NCBI RefSeq assembly: GCF_003086295.3
Contig: NC_092051.1
Location: forward strand, 10,842,810 to 10,906,809
DNA length: 64,000 bases
Direction: 5' to 3'
From: Arachis hypogaea
Taxonomy: Eukaryota; Streptophyta; Magnoliopsida; Fabales; Fabaceae
Positions within the stretch are counted from its first letter, which is position 1. Every line of letters begins with the position of its first letter. A program made the position numbers and the translations under genes. Shown one piece after another: positions 1-11,305 of this stretch. The notes beneath the pieces were generated by a model that saw only the letters and a program-made list of their open reading frames with translations, made no database searches and had not been told where the DNA came from.

Positions 1-421
1 TACTTTAAAATCATTTGTGTCTTAACAGTCTCTATTCTACATCATTTACATCTCCATCCTGTTATAAAAGTAGGAGTGGGAAAGAAAGTGAAATGCCATA
101 CAGAAACAGATGGACGGAAGTTGGAACAGGATAAGAGATAGATTATAAAGTATAAACTATATAGCTTAAAATCAACTAATGAAAAATTAAAATTGCCAAA
201 TTTTTGCGGCACCCATGCTGGTATGTATTTGGTTAAGGTACTTGCTGGATGCACACGAGTTATCTGTAACAGATTTTCTTTGTTTTTTTTTTTTAACTCT
301 TTCCATTGTTCACAGTTTACTATCAACTACTAGGATACAAGAGCTGATATCTCACAGGTATAAGCCAGTCCATGCAACCTAGATGGTTCAGAAAAAGAAC
401 AAAACGTTGGATTGAACAAAC

Positions 422-1265
422 CTGATTTCTTTTTAACTAATGGAGGTTGCACTACAACATGCATGGTAATAGCACCACCAGGGATGTCACCAAATGTTAT
501 TCTGGAATCCGCAAGAGTTTTGTTGTTTTCCAAAACTTTGCCCGCATGTATAATTTTTACATCATTTACTGACTTTGGTGTAACTGTTTTGCCTGTAGAC
601 AAAAATATTCAAATAAAGGTATGGATAAACAAATAGCTGAGATGACAATACTCATTTAAAAAGTATTCATGGAAAAGGAAGTTGAATCTATCATTGTTAA
701 GAAGGATAATGCATAAGACAGGACTTTGTATTAACCTTTTTGGTTAAACATAAAACTTGACTACAAACTAGTGAACTACAGAATAAATGCATGCAGAACA
801 GCATCCATTTCTGTAATTTAGAGAAGTAATACAAAATAATAAGAAAAATATTACATATTTTAGCTTATATAATTTATGCTTAATGAGAGATAATGAGTAT
901 GGCGAGATTGTAGCACTGTTACTGTTGTAAACCATGAAACAATAAAAATGCCTAGCACATATTTGCAGATAATCACTGAAAGATGAATCTAATGCTTGCT
1001 TTGAATTAGTTCTTTTTGGAAGGGTATCTAAATAGAGCATTCAATAACAATAGTTCAAAAATAACAACAGAAATTATTAACACATGTACAAAAATAACAA
1101 AATCTATCTCATAGATGCCCCTCAGGATGACTCACCTTGAGGCCACTCGGTAATTAGCCTTTGCTTAAGGGTAGCAACTGTAGTAGATGGTAAGTAAGTC
1201 CTGTGCGCTATATCAGTTCCATCATATATGCGGAATTTAAGCTCAATCTCCTCTCGTTCAGCCAT
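422..1265 (-). CDS. MUB: Membrane-anchored ubiquitin-fold protein (MUB family), 3' end missing
   Basis: Two coding exons are visible on the minus strand: 1265-1136 (ATG at 1265, starting MAEREEIELKFRIYDG) and 592-422. They join in phase 1 through a GT-AG intron (donor GTGAG at 1135, acceptor CAG at 593), giving a PQGKTVTPKSVNDVK junction. The second exon continues through the ubiquitin-fold core IHAGKVLENNKTLADSRITF and TMHVVVQPPLVKKKS, then meets a donor GT at 421. About 100 residues are covered, whereas MUB proteins are usually near 117 residues and end in a prenylation CaaX box. I find no exon with a CaaX box down to position 1, so the last exon probably lies outside the window. Known for the family: prenylated or acylated ubiquitin-like proteins at the plasma membrane that bind E2 enzymes. 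The gene family is clear; which member it is, is not. Confidence 0.9.
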
Positions 1266-2300
1266 GATGGCCCGTCTCCACCTCTGCCAAGCTTATGCAA
1301 CTGCAGAACGGTACTCCCCCGCATCAAATAATTTGGACTCACCAGGTCTACCTGCAAATAAATTCCCCTTCCAATGACTTCAATCCATTTAGAAACAATT
1401 CAATCACCACCTTAACTATTCTAAATGAAAAAAAAAAAGGAAATAAATAAAATCAATAGTTCGATCAAGAATTGTATGGCAGGGTAGAAGGTTTTCAAGT
1501 GTAGGCACCTATAGCATATGTTTAGATTGGGAGACCACAAAATTAAAATCCCGAAACATAAACACGAAGAATGAAGTTAATGCACACGGTATCAACATGA
1601 TCGTGCACAACTAACCTCAATGACTCCGCGGGAAATTTCCTTATTACAGCAAGCTCGCAAAAATTGCACATCTGAATTGACAGCTGGATAATCAATACAA
1701 CCAAGTGAACACCTCATATGATCCAATTGCTTCTCCAAACAATCTTTACAACAGATATTTCTGCGTGAAGATATGGAATTTTAAGGCACAAAAAAATAAA
1801 GAAGAAGAAGAAGATCGGATTCCTACAGATCGCACCGAATTCAAATCAGAATTGATTCTATTCGAAAGCAAAACCTTATGAATCAAAAGGAGAATTGATT
1901 GGCATGCTCTCGACCGAATGAGATTCTACCGTATATTACATGTATATATACGGCGCAAATTAAACCCTAGAATTGCAGGGAAAACGAAGAACCTAAACAA
2001 AGTGATGAATCAGACTCAACTTTCAATAAGGGATGGGTTTCTCAGAACGGGAAAAAAAATCCTGAAATTCTAGATAGCTAAAAGTGAAATTGAGGAAGAG
2101 AATAACAATATTTTCTTCAAAAAGAAAAAAAAAAGAAAAGAAATGAAAAGTGTGAGAGTTTAGGGGAAAATTGATAGTACCTGGTCAAGAAGCCATTAAT
2201 GGATGATGAGTAAGAAGGTGAAAGTGTTGTTAGAGAGAAAGAGATCTATGTGAGAGTGGTGTGGGTTCGTTTCGGTTTCGATTTCGTTTTCGTTTTCGTT
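1266..2300 (-). promoter_or_regulatory. MUB 5' leader, probable leader intron and promoter-proximal region
   Basis: This DNA lies upstream of the MUB ATG on the minus strand. No coding ORF fits. A 5'-UTR intron is likely, because a leader-like segment near 1266-1350 is followed by AT-rich sequence, and purine-rich leader-like DNA resumes near 2170-2260. A short TTTTCG-type microsatellite at about 2268-2300 marks the probable transcription start region. Exact splice sites and the start site cannot be fixed without transcripts. Confidence 0.45.
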
Positions 2301-3090
2301 ATGCTTTCTTCTCGCTCTTGTTGCTTCTTCGATCGGTTAATAGAGAGAGAAAGGATCTAACTCTCAACAGTGGCAAAGCGGTTACCACTTACGACTTAAT
2401 GAGTGGTATATTCCAGTGCGGCCGGTTCTACAAACCCCAGGTGTAGTGCATTACTTGTAGTTTGCCACGTCATACGAGTTAATGGTATTGCGGTGAGTAG
2501 TTACTAGTATACCCTTGCCTAGGGTCCTCTTTGCTTTCTTTATTTCTGTGTGTTCTAGCCTTCTAGGTAATGCCTGAAGGAGTTAATTGCTCATAGAGTC
2601 CGTGGCAATTTTGACATTTTGCAACGTTTTTTTTTTTTTATCAGATTGTTAAAAGTTATTGTTTTTTAAAAAATATTATTCTTATACCAAACATTTTTAA
2701 TATTTATATAAGAATATAATAATTATTAATTAATTATATATTTAAATTATCTTTTAATTAATAAAATAAACAATTTATGTATTTGATTATTAAAAATATT
2801 AATATTAAAATAATATTTTTTATAAAAAAATATACACGTAATAGGATTTTTTTTTTAGGTTGTTAAAAATTAATGAACAGGTGGGAAAAAAAAAGGAGGA
2901 AGTTGAACCTACTAATGGTACAAATTTTTTTTTTTGTCTTTTGTTTTTTTACTGTAATAGTGAGAATGAGATTTCACTTTTTTTTTTCAAAGTCGATTTC
3001 ACTTGTTAGTTGTTACTTGATTTGGTAATTTAATAATTTAGAATCTATACGTTATCGGATTTTTTAATTTAATATTAAATTTTTTTTAAT
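2301..3090. other. Intergenic, AT-rich
   Basis: No gene is visible. The sequence is strongly AT-rich with poly-T and poly-A runs. It ends at the terminal TG of the left LTR of element 1; the last five bases (TTAAT) are the probable target duplication. Confidence 0.6.
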
Positions 3091-3541
3091 TGTTTCGAGT
3101 GTTACTTGAAATTAGATTGTTTTGGGGTTGGCAAGTAAGGCCCAAATTCTCAATGGAGCGGATTCTGACTTATTCTACGTTTGATGGGAGTGGTACCTGC
3201 AAAATACTCCGATGCTTAAGTTAGCAAAGGTCTTAGCAGGTTTTAATGTATTGGAACTTAAGTATACTTGAGGGGTGTCAGTGTATTTATAGGTGATGTG
3301 CCAATAACCACCGTTGGAGTAGCTCCACTTCTGATGATGGATAACGGTCCCTTTATCTTAGGGTTGTTGAGATCTCTTTTCTAGAAGTAGGTGAGAGATA
3401 TTAGGAGTTAGTTATAACTCCTCTAGGAGGGAGTCATCAAGCAACGCTCTTATCCAACCTCTCAAAAGGTCGGTCATACGATGGATGTCTTTTGGGCCTG
3501 GCCTATGTTTTTGGGCCAGACATATGTTTTTCGGCCAGACA
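3091..3541 (-). repeat. 3' LTR of element 1
   Basis: It aligns with 12729-13192, including the shared block TTGGGGTTGGCAAGTAAGG and the AGACATA-type end. Relative to the other LTR it lacks about 33 bp near 3188 and carries an extra copy of a 19-bp unit (TATGTTTTT..GGCCAGACA) at its inner end. The inner boundary could therefore be 3522 or 3541. GC-rich sequence just beyond (about 3551-3565, purine-rich on the minus strand) could be the polypurine tract. Confidence 0.85.
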
Positions 3542-3725
3542 TGAACAATGCCCTTATGCCCCTGCTTGAAAACCGACGTGATTTACAGTTCGAAAAATCG
3601 ACGTGATTCTAGGATGTGAACCGTTGCGCCTCTTGACTTCTTCTTTTGGACACGTGGGATGTGGTTACATTTGTAACCGTGTACGTTATTAATGAGGGAG
3701 ATAATTTTTACGTTTCTGTCCCTTA

Positions 3726-4140
3726 GGCTGCGTTTGTTTTCGAGAACAGGACATGACAAGACACTGAGAACAAAACATGACAAGACACTGATGGACAGAG
3801 ACACAAAATTTTGTGTTCTTGTATTCTGTTTGGTGATAAACTAGAACAAATTATGAAAATCCAATTTATTCTCATTTTTTTCATTCAAAAAATTTGAGAT
3901 GAAAAATATAATAATAAAATATATAATTATGAAAAATTAACAAAAATAAAGAAAGAAAAAATAAAAAATAAGTTGTGTCCCTTGTTAGTGTCTCCGTGTC
4001 CTTCCTGTCAGGATGGACACAAAATACACTAATTCAGTGTCTCTGGACACACTGTCTCTGTCCATGTCTCCTCTGCCAAACACAATTTTGTGTCTCTGTG
4101 TCCTTGTCTCAGTGTCCTGTCTCTGTAAACAAACACAGCC
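3726..4140. mobile_element. Tourist-like MITE (PIF/Harbinger type), 415 bp, nested in element 1
   Basis: The terminal inverted repeats start GGCTGCGTTTGTTT on the left and, on the reverse strand of the right end, GGCTGTGTTTGTTT. Similarity extends imperfectly over about 45 bp, including AGGACA and ACACTGAG. Direct TTA repeats flank it (3723-3725 and 4141-4143), the 3-bp TWA duplication typical of PIF/Harbinger elements. The centre is AT-rich with no transposase. It sits between the 3' LTR and the antisense gene, in that gene's presumed upstream region. Confidence 0.85.
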
Positions 4141-4737
4141 TTAGGTCTTTAAAAATGCTTTTTCCCCTTTCTCTCTCTTCTTTTTGCTTCTTCTTCTGTG
4201 TTTTTGAGTGCACCATTTTCTTTTCGATTCTTTCTGCTTACTCACCTACGTTGAAATTCTCTCATTCTTCCTTTATGTTTGTTGTTCCAGCCTTCGGTAT
4301 TGAAGCCTGATTCTTCCTCTGAAGAATTTCGAAGAATGCCGGATTTGCTTTCGAGGAAACTCTTTTGTTGTCTTCACGCACTGCTATCTACCTTTCTGGG
4401 AGAAGAGGTTACCTTTCCCTTTCCTGTTAATGCACTGTTTCTTTGTTGCTTTTTTGAAGCATAGTGGGTCTCTGTTTGTTGGTGAAGCCCTTCCTATTTA
4501 CTTTTTTCGGGTGTGTTTGTCACTTATATTGTTATAATGCTTCCATGATCTTCTTTGTATGTGGAAATATTTTTTAACAGTACTTGCGATAATCGTTTAT
4601 AACATATTTGTTCGCTTTTTCAAGAAAGTGCTTCTTCATGTTTGTCGAATGATTTGTTCTGTAAAAAAGGGTGTTTCTTTTTGTTGTTGATTGGTAGTAA
4701 CTCCTTTCTTTCCATAATGTAGATATATCTTTTCTAA

Positions 4738-6698
4738 ATGTCTCGCCCAACTATTTCAAAAATGTCTTCGAGAGTTTCTGAGGATCTGTTGAGATGGGTA
4801 GACTCTTCAGTTCTTTGTGTTGTTCATATGGTAGATAGTGTTTTTGTAGATGAGTTTCGAAAATACCATAAGCTTTGTAGCTCTAAGGATGATGAGGTGA
4901 AATACGAGTTAGTTGCCCCTGACCCTGAAGACAGGGTTTGTTTTGGCCGAGTCGTTAATTCAGAGTCGCAGTTTATCTTCATGTACGATTGCCTTTTCAC
5001 CCGACTTGGGGTGACCTTCCCCTTTACTGATTTCAAAACTGAGGTCTTATCTTACTATAAAGTTGCTCCTTCCCAACTGCACCCAAATTCTTAGGGTTTT
5101 ATGAAGATTTATCAGCTTGTGAGTCGTGAGCTTGATTTTTCGACTTATTTAAAGATATTTTTCTTTTTATTTCATCTTACTAAGCCTTTTTAGTGCTACT
5201 TCAAATAAAAATAAGTAGCAGTGGGTGTCCTTCCCAGCCATCCAAGGTCAAAAAATTTTTTCCATCTTTGATAAGGCATTCCATGATTTCAAAAACTTCT
5301 TCTTTAAAGTTCGTACGATTAAGGGTCACCACCCTTTCTTTTTAAATGATAATAACGATCCCCGTTTCCCCTTGTACTGGATGGAAGCTGCCACTGTCGA
5401 GAAATATAATCTGACAGACTTGAATGAGGTCGAGGAGGCAGTAGTCAAGTTTTTCAGAGAGGCTTGGGGACGGGCTCTAAACCTCGATACCAAAAAATTC
5501 CTTCTCGGGACTCTGAGTTATATCTATACCGAGCTAGGTAGTTTTTATTGCTTTCAGGTATCTTCATTTGTTTTTCTGAATTTTTTTTTAACGCTTAGTA
5601 TTCTTTTTGTAGGGAAAATGAAAAGCGGTTCCAAGGCTTACCAAAAGGTCCAAGAGACAAAAAGGAACGCCCGTGCCCAAGCTGCTCAATTGCAGGAGAG
5701 TAGTAAGTCGGATACTTCCTCTCCGACGAAGTCTGACTCGGGGACCTCTTTTCAAAGCAAGCCGGTAAGCCCTCTTCCTCCTCCTCTTCCTCCTTCCTTT
5801 CTAGTTCTTACTACTCTAGTTCCTCAATTTTCTGAGCCGAGCTCTAAAAAGAGAAAGACCTCGGAATCTAGAGCCCTTAATCTCACTGATATCGGATTTG
5901 ACGGGGTGAAATTTTGTGAGAAACACATCCTTCCTCATAGCTTTATTTCTATGGGCGATGTTTCTATCAAAAATTATCTCAAAGTCTTGATTCCGGGGGG
6001 GGGGGGATTTGAACTGCTAGGGTGTGCTTTACCCTTCTTAAAGAGTTAGAGAAGACTTCGTTGAATGCTACTCAGCATTCTTTGGAGGCCCTTCAGGCCG
6101 AGGTGGCCACTCTTCGGGAGGCCGAGAAGGGGCTAGAGGAGGAAAAGATAAGCTTGGAGGCCAAGCTCTTCAAAGCTCGGGACCGGGAGAGGGATTCTGC
6201 AGCTTCTTGTGCTCTGGCCGAGGGGTTATTGAAGAAGGCTAAAGAGAACTATGTCAGGGTCTTTAGGGAGAACTTGGAGCTGAAGAGACAAATGGAGCAA
6301 CTTACGGAGGATTACATTGATTTGGATGAGTTAGTTGCTGAGGGGACGGAAGAAGTGTTTGAAATTTTGAAGAACCAAGTATAGGTTCTTGCCCCTGACT
6401 TGGACTTGTCCTCCCTCCATCCCGACAAGATTGTAGTCGATGGAGAAATCATTTTTCCACCTCACCCTCCCACTGACTCCGAGCTCAAGACTGCTGGGTA
6501 GCGTTTGGTTGAGTCTCCTCCCCAAGAAGTCGTTGCTTCCGAGGAGGTGATTCCGAGTTTTTCCTCTCAGCCAGAAGCAGCTACTACCGAGGAAATCCCT
6601 CCGACCTCTTCCGTCAAGGAAAATCCTCTGACTTCTTCAGCCATACCTGGTTCCTCTCCAGCTCCTGATCAGAATCTTTTAATTGGTCCTGTTTGATG
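4738..6698 (+). pseudogene. Antisense additional gene of element 1, decayed
   Basis: This plus-strand gene runs opposite to the element's gag-pol. It starts at the ATG at 4738. Its first part shares FPFTDF and APSQLHPN with the antisense gene of element 2 (LPFTDF, APSQLHPN), then reads FPLYW like its relative. A phase-1 intron at 5538-5612 (donor GTAGTT, acceptor TTTTTGTAG) gives an LG|GK junction that matches element 2 exactly. A second intron is possible near 5766-5820. A KKRK patch, a coiled coil (about 6040-6370) and a segment with APDLDLS and DKIV also match. Lesions: TAG at 5092-5094 just after the HPN motif, a frameshift before 5225, a frame change at a run of 12 G (5995-6006), TAG at 6382-6384 and TAG at 6499-6501. 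Its function is unknown. Confidence 0.8.
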
Positions 6699-7461
6699 TA
6701 TGGGTTAAGGCCCGGCCTGTGGGTCCTCTTATGAACACTTTTATTATGTTTTTGTTTTGTGTTGTTGATGACTTTGGTCCTTTAAAAAGGAATTTAATAA
6801 CTCTTTCATTTTGTTATTGTTTGCTGATGTTCACCCCTTTAGATGGTTTTTACCAACTTTCCATGAGTAGCTATAATTATTTTGAAAAGGTTTCTATGTT
6901 TTTCGAGCTTCCCTTTTGCTTTCGGATGACTCATCTGTTGTTTGAGCTATTTGTGAGGCTTTTATAAAAGCCTAAGTAATCTTTCCCTTAGGTTTCTAAA
7001 GGTTTCAGATTTCCATCACTTAGTATAGATGTTCATCTTTTTGTTATCGAACCGTTTTCGTAAGTTAGGTTATTTTTGTGATGCATTTTATTCTGCTCAG
7101 ACGCTTTCTGACTTATAAGTCGTTTGGTTCCGAGTTTTCATATGATCATCATTTACAACCTCTTTACACCGACTTGTACCTCGTCGCTTTATTCTGCCGA
7201 CCTTGTAGGTTGGGCTATATATTTTCGCACTTTTTCGAGCTTAAGTCAATGCGTATCGTAGGAAATAGTAATGGAATAGATATAAAAAGAGATTATTATT
7301 GATGAAATATGATTTACAAAGAATGCTTTGCTACTAAGGGAATAATTTTCTTGCCCCTAGTCCTTGCTTGGATGCCTCATTAAAACCCCTTCAGGAAAAC
7401 CCTTCTTCGGGAAAAACCTTGAAGTCGGGAAAAATAGTACATCAGGGAGCGAGGTGCTCTT
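6699..7461. other. Spacer between convergent 3' ends in element 1
   Basis: This stretch lies between the end of the antisense gene and the end of integrase. It is T-rich with no supported ORF. It probably holds the 3' UTRs of both transcripts. Element 2 has a matching spacer at 51632-52069. Confidence 0.55.
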
Positions 7462-10400
7462 CTAGCTATAATATCTTTTCAAGTTGCACGCGTGCCACAA
7501 CCTTGGGAGCTCGGCTCTATTCAAATCGGACACTTTGTAATAACCTTTTCCCAAGACTTCGGAGATCTTATAAGGTCCTTTCCAGTTAACAGCGAGTTTT
7601 CCTTCGCCCGACTTGCTTACTCCTATGTCGTTCCTTATCAGGACCAAATCGCTTGTGGCGAAGCTCCTTCACATGACCTTTTTGTTGTATCTAGCTGATA
7701 TTCTTTGCTTTAGCACTGCTTCTCTTATTTGGGCTTGTTCTCGGACCTCTAGGAGGAGTTTTAGTTCTTCTTTATGGGCTTCAACATTTCCGACCTCATT
7801 ATAGAATCTCACCCTTAGACTTTGCTCATTTACCTCCACTGGGATCATGGCTTCTATCCCATATGTAAGTCGGAAGGGTGTTTCTCCAATCGTGGAATGG
7901 GGTGTTGTTCGGTAGGCTCATAGTACTTGCGGGAGTTCTTCTGTCCAAGCTCCCTTTACATCTTGCAACCTTTTCTTTAACCCCGCTAATATGACTTTAT
8001 TGGCTGCTTCAACTTGTTCGTTGGATTGGGGATGTTCTACCGACGTAAACTGGTGCTTAATCTTCATGCTTGCTACTAAGTTCCTGAATGAGAAGTAGGT
8101 GAATTGTGTACCATTATCTGTGGTAATGGAGTGAGGGACCCCAAACCGAGTAATGATATTCTTATAGGAATTTCCGAATTCTTTGAGCTGTAATAGTAGC
8201 TAGCGGTTCTGTTTCTATCCACTTGGTGAAGTAATCCACTCCCACGATCAGGTATTTAACCTGTCCCAGTGCCTGGGGGAATGGTCTGAGTAGGTCCAGC
8301 CCCCATTTCACAAAAGACCACGGAGAGGTTATACTGATGAGCTCTGCGGGTGGAGCGATGTGGAAGTTGGCATGTATCTGGCAGGGCGGACACTTTCTAA
8401 CAAAGTTGGTTGCATCCTTTTGTAGAGTTGACAAGAAGAATCTAGCTCGGATCACCTTTCTAGCCAGAGATCGTTCCCCGAGGTGATTTCCACAGATGCC
8501 ATTGTGTACTTCATCCAAGACATTTTCAGTTTTATTAGTCGGAACGCATTTTAATAAAGGTGCAGATATTCCCCATCTATAGAGGACATTTTATACCAAT
8601 GTGTAGTTCTGGGCCTCCCTCCGAACCCTCTTGGCTTCCTTTTGCTTCTTGGGAAGGATGTCGAATTTTAAATATTCAATCAAGGGAGTCATCCATCCGA
8701 GGTTTAGGCTGGAAACAGATAGAACATCCGATTTTCTTTTTGACTTGTTAACGGAGGGTTCTTTTAGGGTTTCTTGTATTAGGCTTCTGTTGTTTCCTCC
8801 TGGTTTGATACTTGCCAGCTTGGAAATGGCGTCAGCTCGGCTGTTGAGTTCCCGAGTTATATGCCGGACTTCAGTGTCATCAAATTGTTAAAGATGTTCA
8901 AGCATTTTTTCTAAGTATCTCTTCATGTTAGGGTCTTTCGCTTGGAATTCTTCATTGATCTGTGAAGTTACTATTTGAGAATCACTGAAGATTATTACTT
9001 TGGTCGCTCCCATTTCTTTGGCAAGTTTCAGTCCAGCGCTCAGGGCTTCATATTCGGTCTGGTTGTTGGAAGCGGGAAACTCAAATTTCAGGGAAACTTC
9101 AATTTGAGTCCTTTTTTTATTGACCAGTAATATGCCCGCTCCACTCCCAACCTTATTGGAGGACCCATTGACGTAAATTTCCTAGGTCGTGGAGGTCTCT
9201 ATCTGATCGCCTATATATTATGTGACAAAGTCGGTAAGGCATTGGGCTTTAATGGCTGTCCAAGTTTCGTACTTCAGGTCAAACTCGGATAGTTTTATGA
9301 CCCATTGCACCATCCGACCTGCGATGTTGGTCTTTTGGAGTATCTGCTTCATGTGTTGATTTGTCCGGACTCTTATAGTGTGTGCCTAGAAGTAAGGTCG
9401 GAGTCTCCTGGACGCCATGATTAAGGCATATGCAAATTTTTCTATTTTTTGGTACATTAACTCTGGTCCTTGTAAGACTTTGCTAGTGAAATAGATGGGA
9501 TACTGTCCAACCTCATCCTCTCATATCAGTGCTGAAGCCATTGCCTTTTCAGCGACAGCTAGATACAACACCAACTCCTCTCCCGCTTGTGGCCTGGTGA
9601 AGATGGATGGTTCACTTAAGAATTTCTTAAATTCTTGAAAGGCCTACTCGCATTCAGAGGTCCACTCAAATTGGCATCCCTTTCTTAGAAATGAAAAAAG
9701 TGGCAAAGATCTCAAGGCTGATCCCGCCAAGAATCTGGATAATGCGGCGAGTCGGCCATTTAGTTGTTGGACTTCCTTTAAGAAAGTCAGACTTCTCATC
9801 TCTAAGATAGCTCTACACTTTTCAGGGTTAGCCTCAATCCCTCTTTGTGTGAGTATGAAACCCAGGAACTTTTCTGCTTCTACTGTAAAGGTACATTTGG
9901 TGGGATTCAGTCTCATCCTGTGTCTTCTTATGGTGTCGAAGACTTATGAGAGGTCGGATAGAAGGTAGGTCTCATCCTTGGTTTTTACTAGCATGTCATC
10001 CACATAGACTTCCATTAAGCTATCGAGGTGATGTGCAAACATTTTGTTCATCAACATTTGATATGTGGCCCCTGCATTTTTTAATCCAAAGGCATGATCA
10101 CGTAGCAGTAATTTGCTTTGGGTATGATGAATGATGTCTTTTTCTGATCCGACTTATACATCGAAATTTGGTTGTATTCCGAGTATGCGTCCATGAATGA
10201 TAGGTACTTGTATCCCGAGGACGAATCAACCAAAGCATCAATATTGGGTAGGGGATATGGGTCTTTTGGATAAGTTTTGTTGAGGTCGGTGTAGTCGACA
10301 CACATCCTCCACTTCCCATTTTACTTTTTTACTAGTACCACGTTTGCTAACCATGTCGGGTACTTGACTTCCCTTATAAATCCTGCTTCAAAGAGAGCTT

Positions 10401-11305
10401 GAACCTGCTCTTCGACCACCTGAGCCTGCTCGGGTCCGAGCTTACGACGTCTTTGTTGCGCAGGTCGGGATCTAGAATAGACAGCCAGCTTGTGCGTTAT
10501 GAGCTTGGGATCTATTCCAGGCATATTAGAGGCCTTCCAAGCGAAAAGGTCAGAATTTTCTTGTAGGAGTTTCACGAGCTCCTTCTTTAAATCTGCTTTC
10601 ATGTTAGCTCCTATGTTGGTGTTTTTCTCGACTTCTTCCCCGATTTGGATTTTTTTCGTCTTCCCTTCAGGTTGTGGCCGTAACTCTTCCCTTCCTCGGA
10701 CTCCTCCAAGTTTAATGGTATTGACTTCTTTACCTTTACCTTGTAGGTTCAAGCTTTCGTTGTAGCATTTTCTTGCCAGCTTTTGATCTCCTTTGATGGT
10801 AGCGATCCCTTCCTTTGTTGAGAATTTCATGTAGAGGTGAGGAGTAGAAACGACGGCTCCCAGTCGATTTAGAGTTGTCCTGCCAATTAGGGCATTGTAG
10901 GCTGACGGCACATCCACAACAATATAATCGATACTTATGGTTTTAGACTTCAATACCTTTCCAAAATTAGTATGTAGGGAAATGAACCTTAGTGGCTTAA
11001 TTGGGGTGTCTCCCAACCCGAAAAGAGTGTTTGGGTAGGATTTCAGCTTTTTTTCGTCCAGCCCTAATTTGTCAAAGGCATGCTTAAATAGTATGTCGAC
11101 CGAACTTCCTTGGTCCACCAAAGTTCTGTGTAAATTTGTATTGACGAGTATCATGGTGATTACCACAGGGTCATCATGCCCTGGTGTAATTTCCTGCGCG
11201 TCCTCTTTTGTGAAGGAGATGGTGGGGAGGTCGGGAAGCTCTTCTCTGATGTGGTAGACTTCTTTCAGATATCTCTTTCGAGACGACTTGGTCACTCCTC
11301 CCCCC
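7462..11305 (-). pseudogene. pol of element 1: protease, RT, RNase H, integrase remnants
   Basis: Domains in minus-strand order: aspartic protease about 11170-10850 (DQGSSVDIL active-site region), RT from about 10530 (WLANVVLVKK, then MCVDYTDLNK and YVDDM near 10000), RNase H about 9190-8790, integrase zinc region about 8520-8390 (H..H..CPPC), integrase core from about 8330 (KYLIVGVDYFTKW) and an integrase C-terminus at 7640-7462 ending LKRYYS. Breaks include a TAA just before the RT motif at about 10318, several in-frame stops through RT, RNase H and integrase, and stop-rich core sequence at 8160-7650. The RNase H motif reads YVNGSS where element 2 has YVDGSS, so a catalytic Asp appears lost. 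No functional polyprotein is possible. Confidence 0.88.

Noticed and set aside
42..326. Possible last MUB exon (a short frame ending GWRCK after an AG near 61)
   Set aside because: It has no CaaX box and no similarity to MUB C-termini; the true last exon is more likely off the window.
2261..2446. Small ORF rich in Phe-Arg
   Set aside because: It is a translation of a TTTTCG microsatellite in the MUB upstream region.
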